Made by a program: the position numbers and the translations under genes. A model generated the notes under the pieces. It searched no databases. It had not been told where the DNA came from and saw nothing but the letters and a program-made list of their open reading frames with translations. 64,000 bases of DNA from Lithobates sylvaticus (Eukaryota; Chordata; Amphibia; Anura; Ranidae): NCBI GenBank assembly GCA_028564925.1, contig CM053027.1:242941649-243005648 (forward strand), in the 5' to 3' direction. Shown here one piece after another: positions 9,989 to 20,403 of the stretch (position 1 is the stretch's first letter; every line of letters begins with the position of its first letter).

Positions 9989-12799
9989 ATAAGGAGATCA
10001 TCAAAAAGGGGACGTGGCCGGGGTCGTGGTGCTGCTGGTGGCGCTCCTGTTGCAGGGAGAGGACGTGGTCGATCTGTGCCAGCTACACGCACTAGTGAAA
10101 CACCTTCCTCAGGTGCGAGTAGGCGACAGAGCCTGCAGCGGTATTTTGGCGCGCCTAATGAGGCTGTACGAATGTTGAGGCCAGGACAAGTACAGGCGAA
10201 AGTAGATTGGGTTGCTGACAGTGCCTCCGGTTCCTTCACATTGTCTCCCACCCAGTCTCCTGATGAAAGTTCAGAGTTGGCACCTGCAGCCGATGTCCAT
10301 CAGTCTTTCACCTCACCCCCTTGCAAATCAGCCAATCAGTCTGAGCCCCAAATCATGCAGCAGTCTCTTCTGCTTTTTGATGACTCTGTTAGCAGGGTTT
10401 CCCAGGGCCATCCACCTAGCCCTGCCCCAGAAGTGGAAGAGATTGTGTGCACCGATGCCCAACCACTTATATTTCATGATGAGTACATGGGAGGACCATC
10501 GCAGCACGTCTCGGATGATGACGAAACACAGGTGCCAACTGCTGCTGCTTTTGCCATTGTGCAGACCGACAAGGAGGGCAGGGGTGAAGACTGGGTGGAA
10601 GATGATGTGGAGGACGATGAGGTCCTTGACCCCACATGGAATCAACGTCATGCAGGTGACCAGTGTAGTTCAGAGGAAGAGGTGGTGGTCGCACAGAGCC
10701 ACCAGCACAGCAGAAGAGGGAGCATGGTGCAAAAGCGGAGCGTCCGTCCCCTAGACAGTACGTCTGCTACTGCCCAACGCAGCAAGGGACCGAGCACACC
10801 AAAGCTAGGTCCAAGGAGTTCCCTAGCGTGGCAGTTCTTCAGACAATGTGCTGATGACAAGACACGAGTGGTTTGCACGCTGTGCAATCAGAGCCTGAAG
10901 CGAGGCATAAACGCTCAACCTGAGCACAACCTGCATGACCAGGCATCTAAGTGCAAAGCACGAGATGCAGTGGAGTAGACATCTCAAAAACCAAGAAAGG
11001 TCTCTGGCTCCTCCTGCTTCCTCTTCTGCTGCAGTCTCGGCCTCTTCATCCACCTCTGTAGTGACAGTGACACCTGCCAACCGGCAAACAGAGGATCTGC
11101 CAGCAACACTACCACCTGGGTCACCAACCATCTCCACAATGTCCCATGGAAGCGTTCAGCTCTCTATTTCCCAAACACTGGAGTGGAAGAGGAAGTACCC
11201 CCCTAGCCACCCGCGATCCCTGGCCCTGAATGCCAGCATTTCAAAATTCCTCGCCTTTGAAATGCTGTCATTCCATCTGGTGGAGACGCAGAGTTTTAAA
11301 AGGCTGATGTCATTGGCTGTCCCACAGTATGTCGTGCCCAGCCGCCACTACTTTTCCAGACGAGCTATCCCTTCCCTGCACAACCAAGTGGGGGACAAAA
11401 TCAGGTGTGCACTTGCGCAACGCCATCTGTGGCAAGGTCCACCTAACTACGGATGCGTGGACCAGTAAGCACGGTCAGGGATGTTATATCTCCCTAACAG
11501 CACACTGGGTAAATGTAGTGGCGGCTGGGCCTGAGGCGGATAGCACTTTGGCGCATGTTCTTCCACCACCGAGGATTGCAGGGCACTTCAGTTTGCCTCC
11601 TGTTGCTAACTTCTCCTACTCCGCCTCCTCATCCTCTACCGCCTCCTCATCCGGTCAGCGTAACACCTTCACCACCAACTTCAGCACAGCCAGGGCTAAA
11701 CGACAGCAGGCAGTTTTAAAAACTTTCCTGTTTGGGGGAAAAAACCCACACCGCTCAGGAGTTGTGGAGGGACATGGAACAACAGACCGATGAGTGGTTG
11801 GTGGCAGTGAGCCTCAAGCCCGGCCTGGTGGTGTGCGATAATGGGCGAAATCTCTTAGCAGCTCTGGGCCTTGCCGGTTTGACGCACATCCCTTGCCTGG
11901 CGCATGTGCTGAACTTGGTGGTCCAGAGGTTCCTTAAGAATTACCCCGATATGCCAGAGCTGCTGCAGAAAGTGCGGGCCGTCTGTGCGCACTTTCGGCG
12001 TTCTCACCCTGCTGCTGCTCGCCTGTCAGCGCTGCAGCGTAACTTCAGCCTTCCAGCTCACCGTCTCATATGTGACGTGCCCACAAGGTGGAACTCCACC
12101 TTGCACATGCTTGCCAGACTGTGCGAGCAGCAGCAGGCGATAGTGGAGTTTCAGCTGCAGCACGCACGCGTGAGTCGCTCTGCGGAACAGCACCACTTCA
12201 CCGCCAATAACTGGGCCTCCATGTGAGACCTGTGTGCCGCGTTGCGCTGTTTCGAGTACTCCACCAACATGGCCAGTGCCGATGACGCCGTTCTCAGCGT
12301 TACTATCCCAGTTCTATGCCTCCTTGAAAAAACTCTTCAGGCGATGATTGAAGAGGATGTGGCACAGGATGAGGAGGAGGAAGAGGGTTCATTTCCAAGG
12401 CTTTCAGGGCAGTCATTTACAAGTGGCTACAAGGGTGGGTTCCTGCACCAACAAGCGCCAGGTACACAATTGTCTGGCAGCAAGGGCACAGTTCTGGAGG
12501 ATGACGAGGTGGAGGATGAGGAGGAGCTGGAGGAGGAGGAACCATGTTCACAGCAGGGTGGCACCCAGACCAGCTCATGTCCATCACTGATGCGTGGCTG
12601 GGGGGATACAGAGGACACAGACGATACACCTCCCACAGAGGACAGCTTTTCCTTGCCTCTGGGCAGCCTGGCACACATGAGCGATTACATGCTGCAGTGT
12701 CTCCGCAACGACCGCCAATGTGGCAAAGTAGCTTATGGGACATTTTGGCGTGACACACCTATCTATCCATCCAGGCCTGCCCTTGCATTACATAGTTGA
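9989..12799 (+). pseudogene. Broken hAT1 transposase (BED-type, ZBED-like)
   Basis: The reading begins RRSSKRGRGRGRGAAGG after ATA at 9989, where an ATG would be expected, so the start codon seems lost. A BED finger follows (CTLC near 10880, then TRHLSAKH near 10940), with a one-base shift between its halves near 10917. Catalytic-core landmarks are TTDAW near 11445, VVCDNGRN near 11830, CLAHVLNLVV near 11895 and PTRWNSTLHML near 12085. Further frameshifts lie near 11405 and 11740 and an in-frame TGA at 12224. An acidic linker (12355-12545) follows, and the frame ends at about 12799 without an hATC dimerisation region. Known family role: cut-and-paste transposition. With at least five lesions it is dead. 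Confidence 0.85.
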
Positions 12800-13269
12800 T
12801 GGCAGATCTAAAGGAGATTGTACAGTCAGATTGTATAGTGTATGGTGAGCTTTACAGACTTTCAGGGACACACTTCTCCTGTTTTCGATACTACAGCAAT
12901 GCTCCACATAGGCTGTGGATTGCTCAGCTCCCGCCAAATGAACGATCTGTGCAAGAGCACAGTGACATACAAAAATAGTAAGAGCTTGGCTTGTATTTAG
13001 TGAGAACAGAGCTGATATTGCCTACAGTGCAAAAGCAATAATGCTGGGTGCCTGAGTGGGAACAAACTCATACAGTGGGAGGACAGGGTGTGTGTTAATG
13101 AGGTCAGCTGGTTAATACTTTCTTGTTTTTCTGTCCCAAATATCACATTTCAGGACATGTCTACAAACTGGAGACTGAGGTAAAGCCTTGTCTAGGACAT
13201 ATAGAAACCTTTTTATTTTATGTAAAAGAGGTACATAAATGGTAATGGCATTGAATTTGTAAATAGATA
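12800..13269. other. Flanking DNA between hAT1 and the LTR element
   Basis: I see no gene, TIR or tandem structure. It may be the decayed 3' UTR of hAT1 or host DNA. The last bases, GATA at 13266-13269, are the left copy of the LTR element's target duplication. Confidence 0.5.
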
Positions 13270-14320
13270 TGTAGCGCTACCCCCAGTTAAGAGAGCCGCT
13301 GGTTTGTTTTGGGTCCCTGAGTACAGCTCCACCAACCCCCGGCAATTTGGTCTACCCACTCTGGCACAGTTAGTAAAGGGGTATGTATCTATGCACATAA
13401 AACCATATCTTATACTCTAAGTGTAATGGGTATGAACTCACAAGCAGACTGCTGAAATAAGAATAACTGGCTTTACTTTGGCAGTAAGGAAAAAGAATAG
13501 CAACATGCATTTGAACATATATCTTACAATACTTTAGCAGGTCCCTGCAATATGCACTTTACCACGTACACACATATGTATTCAACTAGCAATGGGGAAA
13601 CGGAGCGCCAAGCGTGGCGACCGTCTGCTATGCACCCCTGAGGTGCAATAAATCTATCTGCGCCTACCTAATGGACCAGGCCTGATCCCTAGTAATAGAG
13701 CTCAGTCCTTGTACTAGTACAGTGTTCTTCACCGGCAATGAATCTGTAGAGGTGGTGCACATGTAGCTTTAAATGGTATCTTTGTAATCCACAGAAAGTA
13801 ACATTTGCTGCTCTGAGGTAAATTGCGCCTAGGCAGTTCAATAGGCATAAAACGTGTGTATCAATGCAGGATGAGCCTTTCAGCCCTCTCACCAATCCTT
13901 GGGTACCGTCCTCGGCTCCGGTCCCTCCAATGGCGGCTCTGGTCTCTTCAATGGCAGCCCCTGCGCCCCGGTCCTCAGCTCCGACCGACCGACTGTAGGG
14001 AAGAGTCTCCGCTGCTGCTGTCTCTGAGGGATGAGAGTCTCACTCCATCTGCTGCAAGGCCCAGGCTTCAGGCCTTCAGCTCCGGTCCGCACAGGTGTCT
14101 CCACTGGCTGTAGTCTCCGCGTCACAAGCTCTGTCAGCCGAGGCAGGCCAGTCCTGTCAGGCCTCAGAAGAGGAAGTGTCCCAAGAGGAAGAGGCGGTCT
14201 CCGCTCTTCCTTTTTATAACCTCCCCCAGCAGCCTCTCGGGCGGAAACAAGCAGCCCGGGAGCCTGGGGGATTATGGGGGATGTAGTCTCTTCCCCTAAA
14301 AGGGGTACGACCCCGCTACA
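13270..14320 (-). repeat. 3' LTR of the Ty3/gypsy element (1051 bp)
   Basis: Mirror partner of the LTR at 20404-21459. The pol frame ends inside this LTR at 13889. A polypurine tract adjoins it on the internal side (14321-14335, read on the minus strand as AAAGTGGGGGGAGTG). Confidence 0.95.
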
Positions 14321-17300
14321 CACTCCCCCCACTTTGAATCTTTGGTCCCCAAAGACAGTGTTCAAATTACAAGCTTTCTCGGGAACAACACTTTCACATA
14401 ATTTGGACAGGGGAGCTTCCCACCAATTGGCATAAGATGGGGAGCTGTCCTGTTTAACTGTGCCAGAGAGTGAGCTGGGGTTGCCCTCCACCAAATGAAC
14501 AGTGGATGGGTCAGGGCTTTCAGCACTTCTCCTTGCTGTGGTAACAGAGTCCTCTGAACTTTCTCCCATCTTGGGGTAAGTTAACTTCTTGGGAGGCTTC
14601 ACAACTCTGCGAGCTCTCTGTTCTCTTGGGACTTCTTCAGGAACACATTCTGGCAACATCTCTGGTTCTGGAACATCTACTTCTTCCTCTGGGTAGAGAC
14701 CAGGGATATCTTCCCAGCACTCAGGCACAACACTGAATGGCACAAACTCTGTGGCTTCTGGGTTCAATGTGTTATCTTCCACATCTTCAGTAGGTGGAAG
14801 GTCTATGGCAGAATTTCCTGGAGTTGAGGAAGGCCATAGCCATTCAAGTTCTCCTCTTTCTTCCTCTGGTTGGGGGTCCTGTCCACCCCTAACTTGGGAC
14901 GTCTGAGACCTAGTATTAGGCCTGGGGGTATCCAGAATGGAAACAGATTCAGGTACGTCTCTTGCTGGAGGCATTCTGACTGCTTCAGTGAGTGGGAGCA
15001 AATGATTCCTATGCCAGGTCTTCAAAGGCCCCACTCTTCCTTCTGGCTTCAATTTGTAGACAGGCAATCCTGGAAGTTTTCTACAGATGATATATGGCTC
15101 TGATCTCCATCTATCAGCAATCTTGTGTTTCCCAGGGATCCCTAGGTTGCGTAACAGTACACGGTCCCCAGGCTGTAGGTCCTGTACTCTAACTTTCAAA
15201 TCAAAGTTCCGCTTGTTTCGGGCCCCCCTCTGGTCAGAGGCCGCTTGAGCTTTTTCGTAAGCTATCTTCAAACTGTGCCTCAGTCTGTCCACATATCCTT
15301 TGTGGGAGGCAGCAGAGGCATGGTCTAAAGAAATGCCGAAGGCCAAATCCACTGGCAATCTTGCTTCTCTCCCAAACATAAGCCGGTAAGGGGAGAAACC
15401 TGTCACATCACTTGTGGTGCAGTTGTAGGCATGCACCAGAGCTGATATGTGTTGACTCCAATGTTGCTTCTTCTCTGTTTCTAGAGTTCCCAACATGTTC
15501 AATAGTGTCCTGTTGAACCTTTCAGGCTGGGCATCACCTTGAGGGTGATAGGGTGTAGTTCTAGTCTTCTCTACTCCCAGAGAATCTAGTAGCTTCCTGA
15601 TCAGGCGACTCTCAAAGTCCCTTCCTTGGTCTGAATGGATTCTCTGTGGCAGTCCATAGTGAACAAAGTACTTCTCCAGAAGTACCTTGGCTACTGTAGA
15701 GGCCTTCTGGTCCTTGGTTGGGAAAGCCTGAGCATAACGGGTGAAATGGTCGGTTACCACCAGAACATTTCCCAATCCACTCAAATCGGGTTCAAGGCAG
15801 AGAAAATCAATGCATACCAGATCCATTGGGCCTTGACTTTGTAGATGGCCCATTGGGGCAGCTTGATGGGGTAAAGTCTTTCTCTGAATGCATCTTGCAC
15901 AGGAATGGCAATACTCCTCCACTTCGGCCCTCATGCAGGGCCAGTAAAACAGGTCTCTGATAAGTTGGAAGGTTCTCTCTGCTCCCAAGTGACCATGCTG
16001 GTCATGTAGGGCAATCAGCACAGTCTCTCGATGCTTTTCCGGGAGAAACAACTGCCACTTGTCTTCTGGGCCATCAGAGGGGCCCCTTCGGTAGACTACC
16101 CCCTGATGCACCTGTAACTTGTCCAACTCTCTCCTCAGTAGGCGAGCTTCTTTGGAAGGGTGAAGGCGAAGTCCCTCTGGACTCTTGTCTTCCAGGGCTT
16201 CCAGGACCAATCTCCCCATGGGGTCTTCCAATTGGTCACACCTTAACTCCTTCTTGGACAGCTTCGGCAGACACTCTTCTGCCAGTTGAGTTACCCCACA
16301 GTAACACTTTGGGACTCCCACTGTGGTAACTCCTATCTCTTCAGCTCTGGATCCTCCTCTGGCTTGGAGTTCAGCCCCTTGACAAAGAGCTCGCACTCCA
16401 TCTGGTGCCACTTGGGTCCAGTCTTCCCAGTCATCGACCATGACATGGGATCTTCGGGACAGGGCATCTGCATCCCTATTTCCAGCCCCTGGTCTGTACT
16501 TGAGGCTGAAATTGAATCCAGACAACGCCGCCAACCATCTGTGTCCAGTTGCATCCAGCTTGGCGGTGGTGAATAGATAGGTCAAGGGGTTGTTATCTGT
16601 TTTTACAGTAAACTCGGCCCCATACAAATAGTCTCTCAATTTGTCAACAACTGCCCATTTGAGGGCTAAGAACTCCAACTTGTGGGTGGGATAGTTCTTC
16701 TCGGAGGGGGTCAGGCTCCGGCTCACATAAGCCACTGGTCGTAGCTGGTCTTTATACTCCTGGTAGAGTACTCCACCTAGGCCCTCATGGCTGGCATCAA
16801 CATGTAGCTCATAGAGTCTAGTGGGGTCAGCGTAGGCCAAAACTGGGGCTGTGGTGAGACTTCTCTTCAAGGTTCTGAAAGCCTCTTCACACCTTGAGTT
16901 CCATTGGTCTTGGACTGATTCACCGGACCTCCTAGGCCCCAATCCATCTTCCTCTCCTTCTGTCTTCAGCAGCTCGTTGAGGGGTTTGGCAATGCGGGCA
17001 AACCCATCCACAAACCTGCGGTAGTAGGAGCAGAACCCCAAGAAAGACCGAAGTTCTGTAACTGTTGTGGGCCTTGGCCACGAAGTAACTGCCTCCAACT
17101 TCTCAGGGTCTGTAGACACTCCTTTTTCAGACACTATGTGTCCCAGATAGTTCACAGAAGACTGATAGAACCGGCACTTCTCTGGAGAAAGTTTGAGTCC
17201 CTCTTCACTGAGCCTCTTCAGTACTTTCTCCAATCTGGCTTCATGTTCTTCCAAAGTCTTTCCAAAGACAATGACATCGTCCAGATACACAAGGACTTCT

Positions 17301-19114
17301 ATGAGGTTCATGTCTCCAACTGTCCTCTCCATTAGGCGTTGAAACGTAGCAGGAGCTCCAGATAGGCCCTGGGGCATCCTGTTGAACTCACAGAATCCCA
17401 CTGGGGTTATGAAGGCAGTCTTTTCTCTATCTTCTGGATGCATGGGGATTTGGTAATACCCACTCTTGAGGTCCATCACACTGAACCACTTAGCTCCAGA
17501 TAAACTCTGCAAGGCATCTTCTATCCTTGGCGTGGTGTACTGGTCAGGAATGGTCCTCCTGTTGAGAGTTCTGTAGTCAATGCAGAGCCTCAATGACCCA
17601 TTCTTCTTCCTGACTACCACAATTGGGGAGGCATAGGGGCTTCTGGACTCCCTAATCACTCCCGTCTTCTTCAGTTCCGCAAGCTGCTCTCTCAGATCCT
17701 CCAGATCTGCTAGCGGGACTCGCCTTACTCTCTCTCTGAATGGCTTGTCCTCTTGCATGCGGATTCGATGGGTGGCACTCCTCGCACACCCTACATCAAA
17801 CTCATCTTTAGAGAAAATCTTCTCCCATCTGGTCAGCTGGGCCTTGGCTCTCTCTTTCCAAGCTCCAGGTAGGTTTGGGTTTTCCATGGAGAGTTTCTTC
17901 CAAACATCTTCTCCTTCACCCGTCCCCTTCACTTCTGACCAGCCAACTGGGACAGCAGGACTCACCTGTCCCAGAAGCATCCTGGCAGGGATCTCCACGG
18001 GCTGCTCCGTGGGGTTCCTCACACTGACAGGGACTCTTCCTCTAGCCTTCTTCAGGTCCTTCAATGAGATTACTTCTGGTATCACTTCCAGACCTGAGTG
18101 ACCCTCCATTGGGTCGGGTTCCAACATTACAAAGGGGCCAGGCTGCTCCCAAGTAAGTTTCACCGTGGCTCTCATGCAGGTCACCTCTCCAGGCTGTAAC
18201 ACTGCTCCTTCTTTTCCCAGCCTCCATACCCTTCCTATCCCCTCACTTGGGGTCTTCTGCTCTAGGACCAACCGCTGATAGGCCGCCTTCAGCATGGGAT
18301 GGATCTTGGGAGCTGAAAGGTTCTCTTTCTTCACCAGGGGGGTCAGAAGCCTTCTGACTAGGTCCGTGTTCGTCCCTATAATCAGGGACGTCTTGCTGGT
18401 TCCTGGTGGGCGGGGACACACCACTGCTAAGGTGTCAAACACTTCAGACTTCCCAGCTACGGATGGGTCAAACGTCAATCTGATGGGTAAGTATCCATCA
18501 TAGGGGAAACTCTGAGTTCCCAATCCCCTTATCTCCAACTCTTCTATCTTCTGTATTGGCAGATGACTCAGGTATCTGTCATAGAAGTCCCTGTACAATA
18601 GGGTCACTTGTGCTTCAGTGTCTAGGAGGGCCTTCGTGTACACCCCTTCCACCTGGATAGGTACAGTAGGGGATGGACCAACCAGCTCTTCTGGGTAGGG
18701 CCGAGTTGATTCTGTACTCTTCTTTGGACTCTTTGCACTGGATTTGCGCTTGATCCTTTCTTGAGCCTGGTATGCATTAATTTTCTCCCTCTTACTGGGA
18801 GTATGAACCCGTTGAGGGACATTGTTATCTCTCACTTTGAAGAGTTCACGTTTAGGAGTGCTGTGTCTCTTCGGAGGGGTCTTGCCCCCTTTCTCTGGAG
18901 TGCACCTTGGTTGAGGATCCCTGGGCCCCTTTTGAGGGGTTTGGTCTCCTCGCTTCCTTTTCCTGTTGTGCTTCTTGGAGCTCACTGAAGGTGATGGGCA
19001 CCCGGTTGACTCCTTCACCGGGGCCCTTTGGCGTTTCCCGCCGGCTGGCGGCTTTCTGCCTTCTTCTTCTTGGGACTGGAACATACAGCTGCAATATGAC
19101 CAATTCCTCCACAA
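13889..19114 (-). CDS. pol: Pol polyprotein of the Ty3/gypsy element
   Basis: One 1741-residue open frame. Protease lies around residue 160 (ALLDTEAQVTLLY). Reverse transcriptase spans roughly 460-640, with YLDD near 608. RNase H begins near 770 (HVDASHEGLGG). The integrase HHCC zinc region is near 1040-1085 (HDQHGHLGAERTF), its catalytic core about 1100-1200, and a GPY/F-like module (LLRNLGIPGKHKIADRW) is near 1325. The C-terminal ~143 residues are read from the 3' LTR itself. The first ~110 residues are basic and overlap the end of gag. Domain order places it in Ty3/gypsy. The frame looks whole. Confidence 0.93.
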   Translation of the reverse strand: MWRNWSYCSCMFQSQEEEGRKPPAGGKRQRAPVKESTGCPSPSVSSKKHNRKRKRGDQTPQKGPRDPQPRCTPEKGGKTPPKRHSTPKRELFKVRDNNVPQRVHTPSKREKINAYQAQERIKRKSSAKSPKKSTESTRPYPEELVGPSPTVPIQVEGVYTKALLDTEAQVTLLYRDFYDRYLSHLPIQKIEELEIRGLGTQSFPYDGYLPIRLTFDPSVAGKSEVFDTLAVVCPRPPGTSKTSLIIGTNTDLVRRLLTPLVKKENLSAPKIHPMLKAAYQRLVLEQKTPSEGIGRVWRLGKEGAVLQPGEVTCMRATVKLTWEQPGPFVMLEPDPMEGHSGLEVIPEVISLKDLKKARGRVPVSVRNPTEQPVEIPARMLLGQVSPAVPVGWSEVKGTGEGEDVWKKLSMENPNLPGAWKERAKAQLTRWEKIFSKDEFDVGCARSATHRIRMQEDKPFRERVRRVPLADLEDLREQLAELKKTGVIRESRSPYASPIVVVRKKNGSLRLCIDYRTLNRRTIPDQYTTPRIEDALQSLSGAKWFSVMDLKSGYYQIPMHPEDREKTAFITPVGFCEFNRMPQGLSGAPATFQRLMERTVGDMNLIEVLVYLDDVIVFGKTLEEHEARLEKVLKRLSEEGLKLSPEKCRFYQSSVNYLGHIVSEKGVSTDPEKLEAVTSWPRPTTVTELRSFLGFCSYYRRFVDGFARIAKPLNELLKTEGEEDGLGPRRSGESVQDQWNSRCEEAFRTLKRSLTTAPVLAYADPTRLYELHVDASHEGLGGVLYQEYKDQLRPVAYVSRSLTPSEKNYPTHKLEFLALKWAVVDKLRDYLYGAEFTVKTDNNPLTYLFTTAKLDATGHRWLAALSGFNFSLKYRPGAGNRDADALSRRSHVMVDDWEDWTQVAPDGVRALCQGAELQARGGSRAEEIGVTTVGVPKCYCGVTQLAEECLPKLSKKELRCDQLEDPMGRLVLEALEDKSPEGLRLHPSKEARLLRRELDKLQVHQGVVYRRGPSDGPEDKWQLFLPEKHRETVLIALHDQHGHLGAERTFQLIRDLFYWPCMRAEVEEYCHSCARCIQRKTLPHQAAPMGHLQSQGPMDLVCIDFLCLEPDLSGLGNVLVVTDHFTRYAQAFPTKDQKASTVAKVLLEKYFVHYGLPQRIHSDQGRDFESRLIRKLLDSLGVEKTRTTPYHPQGDAQPERFNRTLLNMLGTLETEKKQHWSQHISALVHAYNCTTSDVTGFSPYRLMFGREARLPVDLAFGISLDHASAASHKGYVDRLRHSLKIAYEKAQAASDQRGARNKRNFDLKVRVQDLQPGDRVLLRNLGIPGKHKIADRWRSEPYIICRKLPGLPVYKLKPEGRVGPLKTWHRNHLLPLTEAVRMPPARDVPESVSILDTPRPNTRSQTSQVRGGQDPQPEEERGELEWLWPSSTPGNSAIDLPPTEDVEDNTLNPEATEFVPFSVVPECWEDIPGLYPEEEVDVPEPEMLPECVPEEVPREQRARRVVKPPKKLTYPKMGESSEDSVTTARRSAESPDPSTVHLVEGNPSSLSGTVKQDSSPSYANWWEAPLSKLCESVVPEKACNLNTVFGDQRFKVGGVCSGVVPLLGEETTSPIIPQAPGLLVSAREAAGGGYKKEERRPPLPLGTLPLLRPDRTGLPRLTELVTRRLQPVETPVRTGAEGLKPGPCSRWSETLIPQRQQQRRLFPTVGRSELRTGAQGLPLKRPEPPLEGPEPRTVPKDW

Positions 19115-20343
19115 TTAAAGCAAATCATCTCGCCGTATTCAGGTGGGGATGCTGGTGCTGGGACAGCTGGAAACAATTCCCTCCTGCTTGTTTCTTTCTT
19201 GGGACTGGGCGTCTCTTTCGCCACTAGAGACGTCAGTATCTCCATCATCTGGGACATCTGCAACTTCAGGGCATCTACCTCTGTGTCTCTTTCAGGGGTT
19301 AAGGCCGACCTGACCGTGGCCACTGGAAGTTTTGTAGACCCCATCACTTGCTTTTCCCTCTTCTCCTCCAACATGGCCTCTTCTTCTCTGACCATTCGGA
19401 TGAGATCAGGGTAGTCCAGGCTCTTCCCATCCTGGCGGGTGCGTAGAATTAGTGCGACAGGGTCCAGGGGTTGGGCTCCCCTCAGCACCTGCTGGGCACG
19501 GGCTTCATCTACCTTCCCTGGATCTATCCCCTTCTTCAGGATAATCCTATGCAGGATCTTGTCTATGCGTCCCATGTACTCTGACAGCTTCTCCCCTGTC
19601 TTCTGGTAACAGTGTTCCAGTTGATAGGTAAGTTCTGTGACTTTTTCTGTCCCACCAAACACACCTTCCAGGATGTCTAGGTAGTCCTGGGCAGTGCAAT
19701 CCTTTTTGCTTGTCTTCAGATTGCGTATGGCCTCTAAGGCAGGTCCTTTTAGGCTCTCAACAATCCTTTGCTTCTTTCTGCCTTCTGAGACCTCCCATTC
19801 TTCTAGGGCCTGCGTGGCACCATCTAACCACTCTTCAAATCCCTCTTCTCCCGAGGGTACAGGTGTCCTCCCTGAAAACATCCGGAGTTTCCTGTATCCC
19901 GACATTGGGTAATCCCCGGGGTCTCTTCTGCACTGGGTCACAATCTCCCCTAGGACAGCACACAGTTCTGCACTAAGAGTAGTCTGTGCGGGACTTTCCG
20001 CGCCCTTCTGCTCTTCCTTCTTTGGGGATAGAATGGCTTTCATAGGAGAACAGTCTCCCTTGCGCGGCAGCGCATGCAGCAATTGGTAGGCCTGACCATT
20101 CGGTGCCTGTATGCTTTGGCTCCTGAACTGCTCTGGAGTCTCTTCCTTCCATTCTATTAAGGCGTATGTGTACCCAGCATCATTTCTCATGTCCATTATC
20201 CATGACTTCTGGCATGGGGATAATGACATTATGAGCTGCTTGACTGCCTCTCTCTGCCACATCCCTGGCAGTTCAATGACTGCTGCTGCGGCTGGGTCAG
20301 CGGCCCATGTTGCGGACCACCGTCCCACTTCTATCGGGTCCAT
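19015..20343 (-). CDS. gag: Gag of the Ty3/gypsy element, PNMA-like
   Basis: The 442-residue frame starts MDPIEVGRW. An N-terminal region of about 90 residues is followed by a capsid-like helical part (EGFEEWLDGATQALEEW near residue 160, RAQQVLRGAQP near residue 280, a LIRMVREEEAML segment near 320). A CCHC zinc knuckle, CFNCGGIGHIAAVC, lies near residue 405. The spacing of VESLKGPAL, the RA-QVL motif and the L-RMVREEE motif resembles the mammalian PNMA family, which is known to derive from Ty3/gypsy Gag. Its role is particle assembly and RNA packaging. The pol frame overlaps its end by ~100 bp in another phase, as expected for the frameshift such elements use. Confidence 0.88.
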   Translation of the reverse strand: MDPIEVGRWSATWAADPAAAAVIELPGMWQREAVKQLIMSLSPCQKSWIMDMRNDAGYTYALIEWKEETPEQFRSQSIQAPNGQAYQLLHALPRKGDCSPMKAILSPKKEEQKGAESPAQTTLSAELCAVLGEIVTQCRRDPGDYPMSGYRKLRMFSGRTPVPSGEEGFEEWLDGATQALEEWEVSEGRKKQRIVESLKGPALEAIRNLKTSKKDCTAQDYLDILEGVFGGTEKVTELTYQLEHCYQKTGEKLSEYMGRIDKILHRIILKKGIDPGKVDEARAQQVLRGAQPLDPVALILRTRQDGKSLDYPDLIRMVREEEAMLEEKREKQVMGSTKLPVATVRSALTPERDTEVDALKLQMSQMMEILTSLVAKETPSPKKETSRRELFPAVPAPASPPEYGEMICFNCGGIGHIAAVCSSPKKKKAESRQPAGNAKGPR

Positions 20344-20380
20344 GCCGGTACCTTCTGGCGGCTTTTCCCGCTGACTCAGG

Positions 20381-20401
20381 ATCCCGGATTACGAGCCCCC
20401 A
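20381..20401 (-). other. Primer binding site-like sequence
   Basis: Directly inside the 5' LTR the minus strand reads TGGGGGCTCGTAATCCGGG. It begins with the TGG expected to pair with a tRNA CCA end and shares its first eleven bases with the tRNA-Pro type primer site of many retroelements. The exact tRNA is uncertain. Confidence 0.6.
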
Positions 20402-20403
20402 CG

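Larger units (their letters stand above)
4420..12799 (+). mobile_element. hAT1: decayed hAT transposon with a huge leader satellite
   Basis: The element opens with TAGGGTTGAGCGAACCC at 4420 and a subterminal block rich in inverted GTTCGGG/CCCGAAC motifs. A reverse CCAAT box and a TATA box follow, then a ~4.9-kb tandem array, then a broken BED-type hAT transposase. I see no matching inverted terminus downstream of 12799, and the transposase lacks its C-terminal dimerisation (hATC) part. The right end is therefore deleted or beyond recognition, and no 8-bp target duplication can be scored. Assignment to hAT rests on the transposase. Confidence 0.75.

Noticed and set aside
9989-12799. A functional ZBED-type gene
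   Set aside because: Lost start codon, several frameshifts, a stop and a missing C-terminal domain.
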